From NCBI RefSeq assembly GCF_029784135.1, contig NC_073745.1:55829205-55893204 (forward strand): a stretch of 64,000 bases of DNA. The letters run 5' to 3'. The notes beneath the pieces were generated by a model. The model searched no databases. It saw nothing but the letters and a program-made list of their open reading frames with translations, and had not been told where the DNA came from. Positions 31,028 to 43,186 of the stretch are shown piece by piece. Source of the DNA: Toxorhynchites rutilus septentrionalis (lineage: Eukaryota > Arthropoda > Insecta > Diptera > Culicidae). Position 1 is the stretch's first letter. Each line of letters opens with the position of its first letter. The position numbers and the translations under genes were made by a program.

Positions 31028-32015
31028 CAGGTCGGACTCAATTATTATTATTCGATTATATATGAATCGATTATATACAATTTTAGATTCAATTACATAC
31101 AGTTCGATTTTTTTTTTCATTTTTCGAATATTGCTTATTTCAAGAACAAATGTACTATTCCAAAGTTAAGATGAAAATTAATTGGTTACAGTAAAGTAAA
31201 TACCGCGATTTTCGAAGATTTATTTAAATTCAAGAATCGCCAGGAATTGTTTAAAATGATATTGCAGCGAAATTAAACAAGATAGAAATTGGGTTTTGAA
31301 GAACAATCTGTAGAGCAATCAGAGAACTTTAATGTGGTTGATAGAAATAATCATGTTTAATATCCTTTTTTGAGATAAAATTCATTATAGCACTTCCACT
31401 AAATTCTAAGTTTTTCACTTCCGAAGTGTTATTTAAATCCAGTAATTTTGACGTTTCATAACTATATCTTGTACTAATTTTTCTTGTCTTTCAAGTGGAA
31501 GTAACAGAATCGTCTTTGTTTTTTTTTATTTATTTACAATGATTCATCATCCCATTGAGAGATCCGATCTAATTCACAACTTTTCGCCAATAAACACGAT
31601 CCATGGCTGAGGTTCCCCAACTCCCGGCTGCATCGATTCTTGCCAAGTCCTGCTCCACTTGGTCCAACCACTGGTCCAATCGTCTCACGTAGCATGCTTT
31701 TGAAAGTAGTACCAGTTTAAGTCAACAGAGTTAACAGAGATAACTCTGTCATTGTTAAAATACGAACATATACGTAGAAGGATTTTTCTCGTCAAATATG
31801 ATCCTCTATTACAATCTGAAAGACTCCGGATATTTTTTGTGAGAAAGGTGCTTTCAGACTTTAAGGGGATGAGTAAAAATTTAAATTCTTCTTTTATATT
31901 CGAAAAATGAAAAAAATATTAAAACGAATAAAAAAATTATGGCTAAATTATATACAGGATTTGATTATATACAGTGAAAAGAAATTGGAGACTGTATATA
32001 ATCGAGTCCGTCCTG
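31028..32015. mobile_element. Non-autonomous element with CAGGTCGGACTC ends
   Basis: The left end is CAGGTCGGACTCAATTATT, preceded by TA (31026-31027). The complement of the right end is CAGGACGGACTCGATTATAT. No transposase frame is seen. A partial relative at 51484-51744 is the host of the hAT insertion, and its empty-site equivalent is at 31339-31360. CAG ends and TA suggest a pogo-group MITE of about 1 kb. Confidence 0.58.
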
Positions 32016-32818
32016 TGATTGAAAAGGGCAAAACTTTTAGAACACAGTGAATATGATTGCGAATATGACAACCTGAGGATGCGCTACTACTTTTCAACTA
32101 TACACATGACGTTCTCGTAACATAATCTGCTGGGAAACAGATAGAACTTATTCATTTGTGGTCAAGTTAGCGGCTCTGGATTTATATGCAGCAGATGTAT
32201 TTCTTATTAACATATTTTGCATGGAAGCGTAAGTCTGTCGTTTTCATCGAAAAACCGTTTTATCAATAGGCAACTGCATCCAATCCGGGCAATGCCGTTT
32301 TAGCGTAGCTTCACGAGCACTTCCTGCGACCGTTATCCGTTAAATCTTGACAACTTTCTAAAATAATGTCAAACAATTATGGCATTACTAAGGCGTAAAC
32401 GAGCGTCAGAGCCAATCATCACTGACACAGAGCCAATCATTATAATAATTACGAGACTGAAATCAAAATTACGACACCCCACAAAAAGGCGGGTACTTTC
32501 CGTTACTCAAAATACGCGTATGTGTTCTCTCCCAAACCAGACCATGCTAAATGACTTATAATTATCAGCTACTGGTGCCACCGGGGCGTTAATTATCCTA
32601 TTTTCGTTGCTTAATGAACAGCATCCGCTCTCGGCGAGTACTCCCAGTGTTTGGAACCAACGAAAAACCCCTCGTTCCACATGTTGTAGCCATGTGTAGC
32701 CATCAGCATTGGTCAACTTGGCTAAAATGAAAAGATCCGTTCCAGCAGAATTATCGCATTCAACCGAGTGCCAAAGAGGGGACCAAACATCGCTCTCCGA
32801 CACAACGACTTGTTAAAT

Positions 32819-33035
32819 CATAAAAATAATTAACTCAAATAGACCAGTCCCGCAGCGAGGATTTGTGTGTGAACGTTGTCGAAAAGTAACGCTATTTCTC
32901 CCCGCTTGTGTGTCTTGCAGTGATTTCGTCCCCGGGCGCGGAATTTTGGCCGACGGCGTGTTAATTGGTAAATCGGTGCGACAACGACTCTCCAAAGTGG
33001 CCACATCGAAAAACAACATCACTTGGGCATGAAGT
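32819..33035 (+). other. Unidentified open frame with CxxC pairs and splice-like flanks
   Basis: A plus-strand frame of about 70 codons reads NRPVPQRGFVCERC, ACVSCSDF, then GRGILADGVLIGKS and VATSKNNITWA before a TGA. Two CxxC pairs 19 residues apart recall a small zinc-binding fold. A good acceptor (pyrimidine tract, TGTCTTGCAG ending 32920) and a consensus donor (CACAG then GTAAGT at 33132) would define an exon 32921-33131, although the frame stops before the donor. The minus strand is also open here (139 codons), which lowers confidence that either is coding. I do not recognise either protein. Confidence 0.3.
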
Positions 33036-35518
33036 AGATTGCAGGGCGTTTCCGAAAAGTGATGAAACTTTGGCCACGAGACTGATTTCCTAATCGAGAA
33101 CATCACTGCAGACGCGCCGTAAAATCCACAGGTAAGTCCGACGTTGTTCCTGTTTTTTCCTTCACACAAACGCACGCGGTTTAACCTACTGTATTTATCT
33201 TCTTCCTTCGTATCTTTGTTTCCGATCTTCATGGCAAGTCAAAAACGACAGCAAATAAAGAAAAGTAAACAAAACCTCATGCTATCACCTCGTAAAAAAG
33301 GCTCGAAATGGCTTGTTACGTACGTGGAACCTGAACCACCAACACCAGCAACCGCGTTGGTTGCTCTGGCCGAAGCCATAACTTCGCATTTACTACGGCA
33401 CCCTCGGTTTGGGTTTCAATATTCTTCCTCTTGCTCCTTCGGCCCTCCGCGTGCGTCCCGTTTCACAAGCCGGTCCGAGAGTTAGTCCTTTTCCTCTTCT
33501 TTGCTTTGGGAGTAGAAAAATTTATGACCTATCCCAGTGGCCACCACACTCAACTCTCGGGCTGGCTGGGAAAACAAAATATATGACCGATGCAAGAAGG
33601 ACGAAGGAAACCGTTGCGAGCGAGCGAGCTGCTGCTGTGGAAAGAGAAACGAAGGAGTTTTACGGCCACTAATTGATTATTTGTTGCTTTTGCGGGTATC
33701 ACCAAACCCGGCTACCCAACAGGAGCTAGAGGAGCGAGGAGGGAGGAGGGCGTACTTCCGTCTCCCGTGTGGCTCCGTAGCCAGATGGCGTGCGTCGACA
33801 AATTAGAACTCCGACAACAGCTTGTTGGAATGCTTATCAGCGCTGGAATCTATACTGCGTGTTTTGCTTCCAATGTTTATATTTCCGGACGGACACCTTG
33901 TCCTGCCACACATTTTAAGAGATTTTGAAGTCCATTTTCATCGCAACCAGCAGAACGAGTTCATTACATAGTTATGCGCCTCATCAGTTCGACCCTCTCA
34001 CGAACACGTCGTCACTTCAATGGGAAACGCAATCAAAAGTTCCTCTGTTTGCCGCTACGCTTGATTTGAACTAAATATAAAAGATCGGACTAACTGTCGT
34101 CGCGTTATTATAAAGTTTAATTAGTACTCAGACGGCGAGCTGAGGCTGGGCTGTATTTCATTTCATCGCATCTCGTCCCTCTTCGCGCTCTTCATCTTCA
34201 GAGCACACGGCGAATTAAATCGAGATTCGTCACGGCTATCTTTCACATTCTGTGCTTAGTTCTTTGTCCGACTCGTATCATTCCTTGAACTGACTAATTA
34301 ACATTCATGAATTCGGCATTGATTGACTGCCGATGCTGCAGGGCCTCGCCGTCTACCACCCTGGCTCTGTGTCCTGGAGTCATACCGAGATCAAGACTCG
34401 CCTCAGGGGGCTCTTTTGAAACAAGAAACCAAAAGCTACCGCAACTGAACTGTAAACTGGATCGCGCGTTCCCCTATTTACAGTCGCCGTAAATTTGCAC
34501 CCCTTTTGTGAGCCGTTACCATTATTGTTATTTTTTTCGCTATATTTCAAACGATTCCAATTTCACCCATTTGTGTGCACTATCCCTAAGACAACGCAAC
34601 TTCCGTTAAAATAAAGAGCACAATCCCTCCGCTGAAGCAAGCTCCGTGCGTCGTATCTCGCTTTGTCTTGATGAGAACACAGAACAAAAAGCGGTCCTCG
34701 TCCTCTTTGCTGTCGGCTTCCAGCGCATCTCCGTCATCCGTTGCCCCCTATTTTTTGCTTGCAATTTTTGCAGATTTTCGCCAATTTTCTACCGCGCCGT
34801 GTTCTACTCACTGTCTCCTTCATCCTGGTTGCAATGTGTTTGAGTGGAAGGAAGAGTGAACGAGAACGAGAGAGAAACTGCGAAAGAGAGTGATTGTTTT
34901 GCATGTATTTTCGCAAGGATTAAAAAGTATATCCTTTCGGGTGGTGGTGGTGTGTGTATATGAGCGAAATTGGTTCGACCTGGCTCGGTGACAGGATACT
35001 GACTGAAGGAGTGAACGCAAGCGGCAAGTGAATGTCCCTCTGGCTATGCATACACCGGGCTGATGAGATGCCCCGGTACACTGGGGTGTTCAATTCGAGA
35101 ATCAATTCGCAATGCAAATTTCGGAAAATTTAAATATTGAATGCTTTTGTAGAAATTCATCAAGACTATCTGCTTTTTTCCTGTCAAATTCTACAAGAAT
35201 AAACTGAAATGCTTAACAACATTTAAATGTGTCTGTCAAATAAAAGATTGAAAAATATTTTCGTGATTATATACAAAATATAACAGGTATTTTGTTGTAT
35301 CGGGGTTCATAACATTCAAAGCCTCTTTTTAGTGTGAGAGTTCAATAGTGAATTCTGTAAATTTTTCTCCAGTAGAATTTTGACACTTCCTAGCGAACCT
35401 TGCCAGAAAATTTCACCTGCCCCAGGTCTTCTTAACACCGGAGAGGGACTAAGTTCTGCGGAATGGACAAGCTCCTATTTAGTACCGTCCAAGGGATGGT
35501 CGAACAATTGCGCAGACT

Positions 35519-35767
35519 CTACGGATGGCCGACTTTCGGATGCCGGCCAATACGTTCTCCATATTCAGCACATTTAACGCTTCCAGAAGGCAATTGCGGC
35601 ACGCTTGTTTTGAATCCGTTGCTCCAAATCCCCAAATCATCTTCGCCATGGAGGTTCACGTTTTTCACGGAGATGTTTGAGCAGTCCACCTCTTGGCCAT
35701 ACACGGTAGAATCTTTCCAAACTTTCAGCAGTAGTTTCACGTGTGGAAGGACGATCACTACTTTCAA
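35519..35767 (-). other. Unidentified open frame, 82 codons
   Basis: The minus-strand frame contains VYGQEVDCSNISVKNVNLHG and SVKCAEYGERIGRHP, with unbiased composition. The plus strand is open over the same region, so coding status is uncertain. No family is recognised. Confidence 0.22.
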
Positions 35768-36379
35768 TTGAACATTTCATTCGATTTCATTTCTCCAAAC
35801 TGGATTTTCCCGCACCGTCTTTCAATAAAAATGGAATTAAGAAAGGCATGTGAGTCTAAAAACCAGCACCGACAACTGATTACGCCTGCTAGCATACTGC
35901 ACATTCTTTCACATCGTCATTTCCATTAGTTTCAGTGAATACGGTTCGAGCTCCAACGAAATTTTCATTCGAAATAAGCCACTTTCATTCGATATAAAAA
36001 CCTTTCATTTTCATTTGACGATTTGATACTTTCGCTTCGGTGTGAAAAATAAAAGAAATGGACGTGATGCGAAACGAGACTGTATGAAGATAAAGGTGAA
36101 GTCTTTAATGAGCGTGTAGAGACAGTAGCACTATTGTCAGTCTGCACGAGTTTGCAGCAAATTGAAGGGCGATAGGCTCATCATTGAGTGACGATGTGTC
36201 AAATGAAGTGGAATTGTGATTTTGCTGGTGATCACCACATAATCCATCGCTTTGTGGAACTAATAGAAGTGTGTCTTCTGGCATTCGTCTCGTCTCGTAG
36301 ACGCAGTGTTCTTTCGGATCGTTGATGACTACTGCTTGAGTGTGTCAGCTCTCAGCTTCGGTATGTAAGGTATACATGT

Positions 36380-37020
36380 ATCGATATGATGATGATGATG
36401 GTCCCACCTCTTTCCCCTACAAAGGCTTGAGCGGGACGAGTTATCTTATTGATAATAATTGAGTTACTGAGTTTATTACATCATACTAACCAGTGAGCAC
36501 ATTAAATTGAAAAGAAAACGGACTGGTTATCCCGCAGACATAGATTACTAATCGATAGAACAATGTAAGCCTTTGTCTAAAGTATTCATTCCATGGCATG
36601 TCGAGAGAATTTCCAACCCGGGAAGACCCTAGACCGATCGGGAATTGAACCCAATGCCTATGTCAGTATTAGCCATGAATTTCCAAGGGAAATCCCGCTT
36701 TATCAGATCCCCGGCCACGGCCTGCAATTGCGATCGTTTCCGAGTTCTAGTAGCTGAGCAAACCCAAGCCTTATTCTAGCCGACACTTCAGGCCCATCAC
36801 TTCACATATCCCAAGGCATGTCAAGAAAATTTCCAACCCGAAAAAATTCTTGACCGATCAGGAATTGAACCCAATACCTATGTCAGCATTAGCCTAGAAT
36901 TTACAAAGGAATTCCCGCTTCACTGGATACCCGACAACGGTCTGTTAATCGTTTTCGAGACCAGACAGCTGAGCAAACCTAAGCCTAATTCCAGCCGATA
37001 CTTCAGGCCCTACATTCAAC
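36380..37020 (-). repeat. Duplicated SINE-like segment, copy 1
   Basis: It holds two tandem units (about 36590-36790 and 36810-37010) beginning GGCATGTCGAGAGAATTTCC and GGCATGTCAAGAAAATTTCC. Read on the minus strand each has a B-box-like GGTTCAATTCC, suggesting tRNA-derived SINE origin. The entire arrangement recurs at 37440-38010. Confidence 0.6.
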
Positions 37021-37439
37021 CTGGGGTATAAACGTGTCAACCTGAATCTGCAATGAGATCCGCCACAACACAGAAAAATCTTGATATAATTATCTGTTGA
37101 GAAGATGAATTTACAAGTATTCCGATTGAGCTATCCCTAGCTTACCTCAGGTTTCCACATTAAACCCCTTGGAATGACTTTGTTTTATTCGATCAAAAAT
37201 TCTTTTGCTTTTGTTCAATCTCACGTTTCTCTATGTTTGCCAACGCGCGCGGGCTCAAACTATTGCAGACTTCACAATAATTTTTTAAATTTAATTGAAT
37301 AACTAAGATATATATAAAAGCAAAAAAAAAAAAAAAATACCATCATCACCATAGTCTTGACAAGAAAAATACACGGACACACATACACTCAAAAGACAAT
37401 AATTTCCTCGTTTTATGAAATAATGAAATAATGATGATG

Positions 37440-38010
37440 ATCACCTCAAAAAGTTTGAGCAGTACGAGTTCTCTTGTTGATCTTTATGTAACAATTATTA
37501 AAATAACCAGTAAGCACATTGAAGTAAAAAACAAAACAAACGGACTGGTTATATTACAAACATAGATTCCTAATTGAAGAACAATTTATGTTATCAACTT
37601 AACGTATTTAACCCATGGCATGTCGAGAGAATTTCCAACCCGGGAAGACCCTGGACCGATCGGGAATTGAACCCCATGCCTATGTCAATATTAGCCATGA
37701 ACTTACAAGGGAAATCCCACTTTATCAGATCCCCGGCCACGGCCTGCATTTGCGATCGTTTCCAAGTTCTGGTAGCTGAGCAAACCCAAGCCTAATTCTA
37801 GCCAATACTTCAGGCCCATTACTTTACATATCCCAAGGCATGTCAAGAAAATTTCCAACCCGAAAAAATCCTTGACCGATCAGGAATTGAACCCAATACC
37901 TATGTCAGCATTAGCCTAAAATTTACAAAGGAATTCCCGCTTCACTGGATACCCGACAACGGTCTGTTAATCGTTTTCGAAACCAGACAGCTGAGCAAAC
38001 CTAAGCCAAA
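37440..38010 (-). repeat. Duplicated SINE-like segment, copy 2
   Basis: Two tandem units (about 37617-37805 and 37835-38008) match copy 1 in order and orientation, including CTGGACCGATCGGGAATTGA and GACCGATCAGGAATTGAACC. The lead-in GATGATGATCACCTC and ACGGACTGGTTAT are also shared. Confidence 0.6.
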
Positions 38011-38234
38011 GTATCCAGTGTAGGATTGGGCGATCTCGGATCGATTTTTCGAAGATCGATCTTTTCCATTCCGATTTCCTGTTTGTTTGATCGAGAAAAT
38101 CGATTCTTTCGATTTTCGATTTTTTGCGATATGGGAAAAACTTTTTGTAGATCCGTGGTTCAGTATACATCGATTTTAATCTCACCAATGACCATCTAGA
38201 ATATTTTTTAAACATAAGGTCAACATTTGAATCG

Positions 38235-38942
38235 ACGGGGTCTTCGTAGCCTAATTGGTTGCGTGTCCGCTACTAAGCGAACGATCATGAGCTCATAACT
38301 CAGGGCCCCTCAACTGACCATCTTAGTGTGTTATTCTAGCTACTATGTCCACGCAACAATCATCATGTGTCGGTAATCCCAGTCCCTTACCGCTCACATT
38401 TTCGGTCTGCTGCATCGGTAATTGGCACTATGAATAACGCAACAAAGGAAGCCTCATATCAACAGTCCCGCTGTGGACAGCCCAACTGTGAACATTCGAA
38501 CAATAGCAATATTCTTACGCTGAATAAAGGCGACATGTGTTGTGCATCGATAGAATAGGAATTCTCTTGCGCCTAGACGGCTACTGTGTTATAGATAAAA
38601 AAACAAGGAGGCGATCTGGCGTAGCGGTAACATCTATACCTCTCACGCTAAGGGTCACGAGTTCAATTCTCACTCCCGACATTCTTCCGAAATGGAAGGT
38701 AAAAGTGACGAACCAGCCAAATGTGTTGAAAGTCACTATAATACAGAAATAAAAAAAAAAATAAAAAAATAAAAAAACAAATGTTTATCGATAGATAGCG
38801 ATACTCTTACGCCTCAAAATGGTAACAGTGTAATGTACAACAAAAGTTATCTTAAGATAAAAAATGTACACGAATGAATTCGGCTCTGTTACAGCTGAAT
38901 TGCAAAATGAGCCTAATAAAATAAACTGTTGGGATAAAAAAA
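38235..38942 (+). mobile_element. Long SINE-like element with tRNA-like head, nested SINE inside
   Basis: It begins ACGGGGTCTTCGTAGCC and ends GAGCCTAATAAAATAAACTG with an A run. A 13-bp target duplication AACATTTGAATCG lies at 38222-38234 and 38943-38955. A second SINE sits inside at 38607-38768. Confidence 0.85.
38607..38768 (+). mobile_element. Short tRNA-derived SINE
   Basis: GATCTGGCGTAGCGGTAACA gives an A-box region and GAGTTCAATTCTC a B box, as in pol III promoters. The tail is (A)n with ATAAAAAAATAAAAAA. The target duplication ATAAAAAAACAA is at 38595-38606 and 38769-38780. It is a different family from the host element. Confidence 0.85.
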
Positions 38943-39152
38943 AACATTTGAATCGCTTCTTCTACTATTCAATTCTGTACAAATGCTAACCGAGACAGAA
39001 CTAATGGCAGCAACTGAGGGGATTTGCTGTCACCAGTGGCTCAAAGGATCACTGAACTAGATGTTGACATCAGTTCCAGGCGAAAGATTATTCTTAACAA
39101 CTGGAGCCAAGGCTGAAAATCTCTTTAATGAAAAAAGAAAAAAAAAACAGGA

Positions 39153-40203
39153 AGTGGATTATATCTGTGGTATAACCGCAAGGGTGACGTAGGACTATCG
39201 TTGATTTAGTGATCATTTGTTTTTAGTTGCATCTGAATCAATTCTGAATGAATGAATAAATGAATATAGGGGGGACTTCGAAAACGAGAGCGTTACGTTG
39301 GAGGCACAATATTCAGCAAAAGAAGCAATCACACAAAAGTTGTATAATACATAATACATTGCTTGTATTGTGATATGATTTGTATTTCATTTCCAAAAGA
39401 CAAAATATCTGTTGCATCAAATCAGTCTACATAATTTTTGCGTTCGCTTATCCTTTCTCACAACACCCATTTCTTGTTTGGGAAATTGTTGAGTAAACAT
39501 CGTTTGCCAGTGTGCATAGAGCGGAAATTCCTTCTTAAGATTCATTGCACCTCTAATAAATTGCCGAAAGACATGGTCTTACGTTGATCGCACTTGATTG
39601 AAAAATCACAAAACCAAATGTAGTTGGTCGCAGTATTATATGGATAGAAAACGTTAAAATAAACTCTTTCGCTTGAATGCAATTTTCAATTCCAAGGGAA
39701 CCTGGCAGATTATTTTTCAGCAACGATGATATCTTTCCGGAATCTTCTCGATGCTGGATGGTAACTAAACGAATAGAGTTCCGCGCGTGTATGTGTGTAT
39801 GTGGTGGCTGCTCCGATGTCTCAAGCGGAACTGTTTTTCGATACTGATTTTCTCTTGGTCGCCTTTTCAGTGGCATCACTCCCCAGGCTCTTGGTGACAC
39901 CGTCCATCAGCGCTTTCATGATGAACGAAGCGAGCGGCGCTCGCTTATATACCGATTGGTGATTTCAATAGCCTGTTTTGAAAGCAATTTTAAGGCTATT
40001 GAAACAAGTTTTTTGATCAAAAAGAAACAAGTATATGACGCGTAGACATTTTATCTTTCCAATGAAGTGTTTATCATGCCATTTCGTTCAGTTGTTTAGG
40101 AGCTATTAACGCTCAAAATCTCGGTCTCCGGCGTAACGCTTTCGTTTTCGAAACTTTGATTTTACACCCCGGTAGAGAAATGAAAGACGTAGTCCTACGT
40201 CAC
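39153..40203. mobile_element. H3-type modular repeat lacking the H3 segment
   Basis: The left end AGTGGATTATATCTGTGGTA, CGCAAGGGTGACGTAGGACT and the right end (CCCCGGTAGAGAAATGAAAG plus palindrome 40186-40201) match 15004-18672. The interior keeps the GGCAGATTATTTTTCAGCAA block and the TATA/CCAAT promoter, but not the H3 remnants. Confidence 0.65.
39944..39960 (-). promoter_or_regulatory. CCAAT and TATA boxes, histone-like promoter relic
   Basis: The minus strand reads ACCAATCGGTATATAAGCGA, the same as at 18412-18428. An ATG about 25 bp further on opens MKALMDGVTKSLGSDATEKA, which I cannot identify; it may be a remnant of another histone gene. Confidence 0.45.
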
Positions 40204-41273
40204 AAACTGGCGCCAAAATCAAGAATCGGCTTCGTCTAAATGGCAAACGTATGGCTCGACTGGCTTTTACGGAACCGTTGTCAGCTGAGTTACGGACAGC
40301 TATCAGTTGTTGAATTAACAGGAATGCTTAACACTAAACCTACCACGAGGGGTCAAATGACCCATTTTAAGTTTTTAATCAAAATTTTCTTGCAAATTAC
40401 ATTGTCACAACATAATTTGCCTTGATTCTTGTATTCTTCAGTGTTTATATTTGTTATTTTTTTTACTGAGAAATATAAGTAATCTGCCCTAACTACCACA
40501 ACCGTGCCAACATTCATATGATAGCAGAATGATTTGTATGTGTGGTTGTAATACAAAACTATTGCATTACACATTTTTGCTATCGCTTTATATATTTTGT
40601 TGTGTTTGTGAATGAATAGTGATTGATTAGAATTAATTGTATTGCTGACTATCCAAGCGAGCTAACAGTAACCATTCCAAACTACAGTGCTATTTTGCGT
40701 GTCAAAAATTGTAATTTAATTATTTTGCTAATATTTGTTATCCTAGAAATGTCGAAATATACAGGTCCTCATATGATGGTATGAGGTAAAATCAGTTAAG
40801 ACCAACCAGCCTTCTATAGGCCTTCCAAAAATTCGACGATCTGTGTGTTTTTCTTAACGTAGGACTACGGGCCATTTCACAAAACAGATAACGTTTTTAT
40901 GGAAAAGGTTTAACATTAGTATCAGTAGCAAAAACAAAACAACCAAGATACAACGTTATATTTTTAAGAACACTTCGCACCTCACTAGCCAAAAATATTT
41001 GTTATAATTTCATTCTAATAAAATCATCAAAATTAACAGCAACTTTAATGGTGGATACATAATCTATTATAACAAGGCGAATAAATGTTTAAAAGGTCAC
41101 TAACTAATCTCTGGTGATTAACATTTTAAGGCATGGGTTTCCAAATAAATCGTAGTACAATAGGGCATTATTATAAAAAAATTTGACATAGAACTATGTC
41201 TTTGATTTCTATATAGGGGGGGTCACTCTACGAAAATTGTAACGATTCATTAAAAGTTTTCAAACGCATATTA
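40204..41273. other. AT-rich sequence, no gene
   Basis: A TTAACACTAAACCTACCACG motif at 40327 resembles one end of a TTAA-type MITE with no partner found. ACGTAGGACTACGG at 40857-40870 is another stray modular-repeat end. Nothing else is recognised. Confidence 0.3.
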
Positions 41274-42539
41274 ACGGGTGTTAAATAAAAAATGAGAATT
41301 TTTTCAATCACATATAAAAAAAAATATTTTTTTTTCATCGATTTCAGTATTTTTTATTAATAACATAATGTATTTTCTTCAAAAAAAAGTCAGTGAATGT
41401 TTGAGTAAGGGCCGTGGTCTGCTGTTCGACGCAACTTTGTCGCGATGCTCTCACAAGCACGTTGTACGGCAATTACGTCCATTTTCCGCATACAATTCCG
41501 GATTCTTGTAGTCAGTTGCTTCGTGTCCTTGGCCCTCCAATTGTTTTTATACACTAGGGCACTGAGTTAGCCAAAGAAATCCTCTATTGGGCGGTACTGG
41601 GGCAAGTTTGTTGGGTTACGATCTTTCGGCACGAACGGTATCTTTTTCTCCTCAAGATACGCCAGCGTCTTCTTGGCGTAATGGGAAGACGCCTTGTCCG
41701 GCCAGAAGATGTACTTCCCATCCGCGTGATGCTCGTTCAGGAATGGCAGCAGGATTTTATCGAGGCACTCTTCTCGATAGATTTGTTGGTTGATTGCCAG
41801 ACCGCTCGGCTTAAACCAAGGCTTTGAAATGCCCCGGTCGGAAATGGCGATGTACAACACAACCTTTTTTTCAAACTTGTGCTTGAACTTGTATTTCACT
41901 TCAGGCGGTGTGGATGACTTGTCGCTGGAGTAGTAATTATCATTTCCTGGAATATGCGTTTTGGACAGCGGAAAATAGCTTTCGTTGCCAGAACGAAAGA
42001 CGTCCCGCGGTATTTTTTAGTCATACACCGACACCGTCTCAATCTGCTCCTCCGTGTACTCCGTGGATTCCTTCCATCTTGAGGGTCCGATGGATCAATA
42101 CGTGGGAGCAGCCATATTTCCGACCGGCGTCACGCAGGCTGGTTGCGTCCTTGTTGTCAAACAGCTTCTTTAACGATGTCTTCCTCTGCTTCGTCATTAT
42201 CGTCACCGGACGACCACTTCCGACCCTCCGCTCTACGTTCAGGGAACCCAGGATACGATATACCGTACTGACAGGTACATTTTCTTCCTTAAAATGTGCC
42301 ACCGTGAACTTTTTTCCTTGCTGGAAATGCGTTTCGTAGAACCATACAATGCGTTCGCGGAGCACGTGCTGTTTCGACGCCATCTTTGCTTTGACTAAAT
42401 TCAAACTAGCAATACCAAACACGCCTACTGTTTCTAGGGAGCCCAAAGAACAATTTTCTTGGAGAAAGAAAATTTTACGCTCTTTATTTGAGTTACTGAA
42501 AGGTATTGAAAAAATTCTCATTTTTTATTTAACACCCGT
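41274..42539 (-). mobile_element. DD37E element, family 2, copy B
   Basis: The ends ACGGGTGTTAAATAAAAAAT (41274) and its complement at 42520-42539 are inverted repeats flanked by TA (41272-41273 and 42540-42541). Its length is 1266 bp. It is the sister of 25767-26965, in opposite orientation. Confidence 0.9.
41390..42383 (-). pseudogene. DD37E transposase, copy B, frameshifts and a stop
   Basis: The start is the ATG at 42383-42381 (MASKQHVLRERIVWFYETHF). The frame is open through KYGCSHVLIHRTLKMEGI, where about 30 bp present in copy A are missing and the frame shifts. The first catalytic aspartate block (LDDDGYF in copy A) is mutated and frameshifted here. From 41899 the frame KYKFKHKFEKKVVLYIAISD continues through WPDKASSHYAKK and RNPTNLPQYRPIEDFFG, giving the second aspartate and the glutamate with 37 residues between. 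A TAA at 41567 replaces one codon. The tail LSALVYKNNWRAKDTKQLTT runs to the stop at 41390-41392. It is inactive. Confidence 0.88.
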
Positions 42540-42749
42540 TACTCAAAATCGGTATTGCGACATATTTTGTGTTATATACCATTGGATAGGAAATTTATCC
42601 AGGAATTTTTTGCTTGAAACACAAACTGAAAATATAGTAAAAAAGTTAAACAATTTGACGATTAAAATGGGTATATTTTTACGATTACACTAACCACTCG
42701 TTTTCCTCCCCAAAGCATCAAGCAATAATTTTGCCTACAGTTCGGCGTT

Positions 42750-43140
42750 AGCTCACAATATAAGTCGATATGTATCACGAATTATTCTACATTTATCGGA
42801 CAAACAGGCATTTATAAGTTGGCAGAATCAATGGAGGGATGATCTTGGAAGATGGTTTTACTCTACTATCCCCAAAGTTCAATCAATTCGGGCTCAACTC
42901 ACATCTTTATCGTATAGGTCTTGCTACTAACAATTTATGTAATTGTGGTCCAGGATGTCATAATATCGAGCATGTTTGGTTATGTAAAAAATGCAATTAA
43001 TGAATTTAACTGGCTGCTGATTTAGGAGCTCGAAAGGATATACTCACGCATATCAGATTATGATAGCTTGAGTAGTCGCGATCTTGATATTATGTTCCCC
43101 ATATATGTCTTTCTTAGAAGCTCGCTTCACTTTCTCGAAT
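42750..43140 (+). pseudogene. C-terminal tail of an RNase H-type LINE
   Basis: Plus-strand frames read WQNQWRDDLGRWFYSTIPKV, then after a shift HLYRIGLATNNLCNCGPGCH and NIEHVWLCKKC. This is the C-terminal cysteine-histidine motif of RNase H-bearing non-LTR elements, followed in other frames by ARKDILTHIR. The upstream reverse transcriptase is missing. It differs in sequence from the fragment at 5381-6311, so it is a second LINE family. No target duplication was located. Confidence 0.7.
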
Positions 43141-43186
43141 GCACTTGCCCATTCTCCTTTCCTTCTCCTTTCCTACACCCAAAGTT

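Larger units (their letters stand above)
32050..36370. other. Repeat-poor block, possible host-gene region
   Basis: No transposon ends are recognised over 4.3 kb. Several patches are GC-richer and protein-like in more than one frame. The best candidate exon is annotated separately at 32921-33131. An ATG at 33231 opens 84 codons (MASQKRQQIKKSKQ), of unknown nature. The block could be intron, 5-prime flank or an unrecognised gene. Confidence 0.3.

Noticed and set aside
35519..35767. Endogenous viral element
   Set aside because: The frame looks protein-like, but I see no motif of any viral family, and the opposite strand is open too. Left as unidentified.
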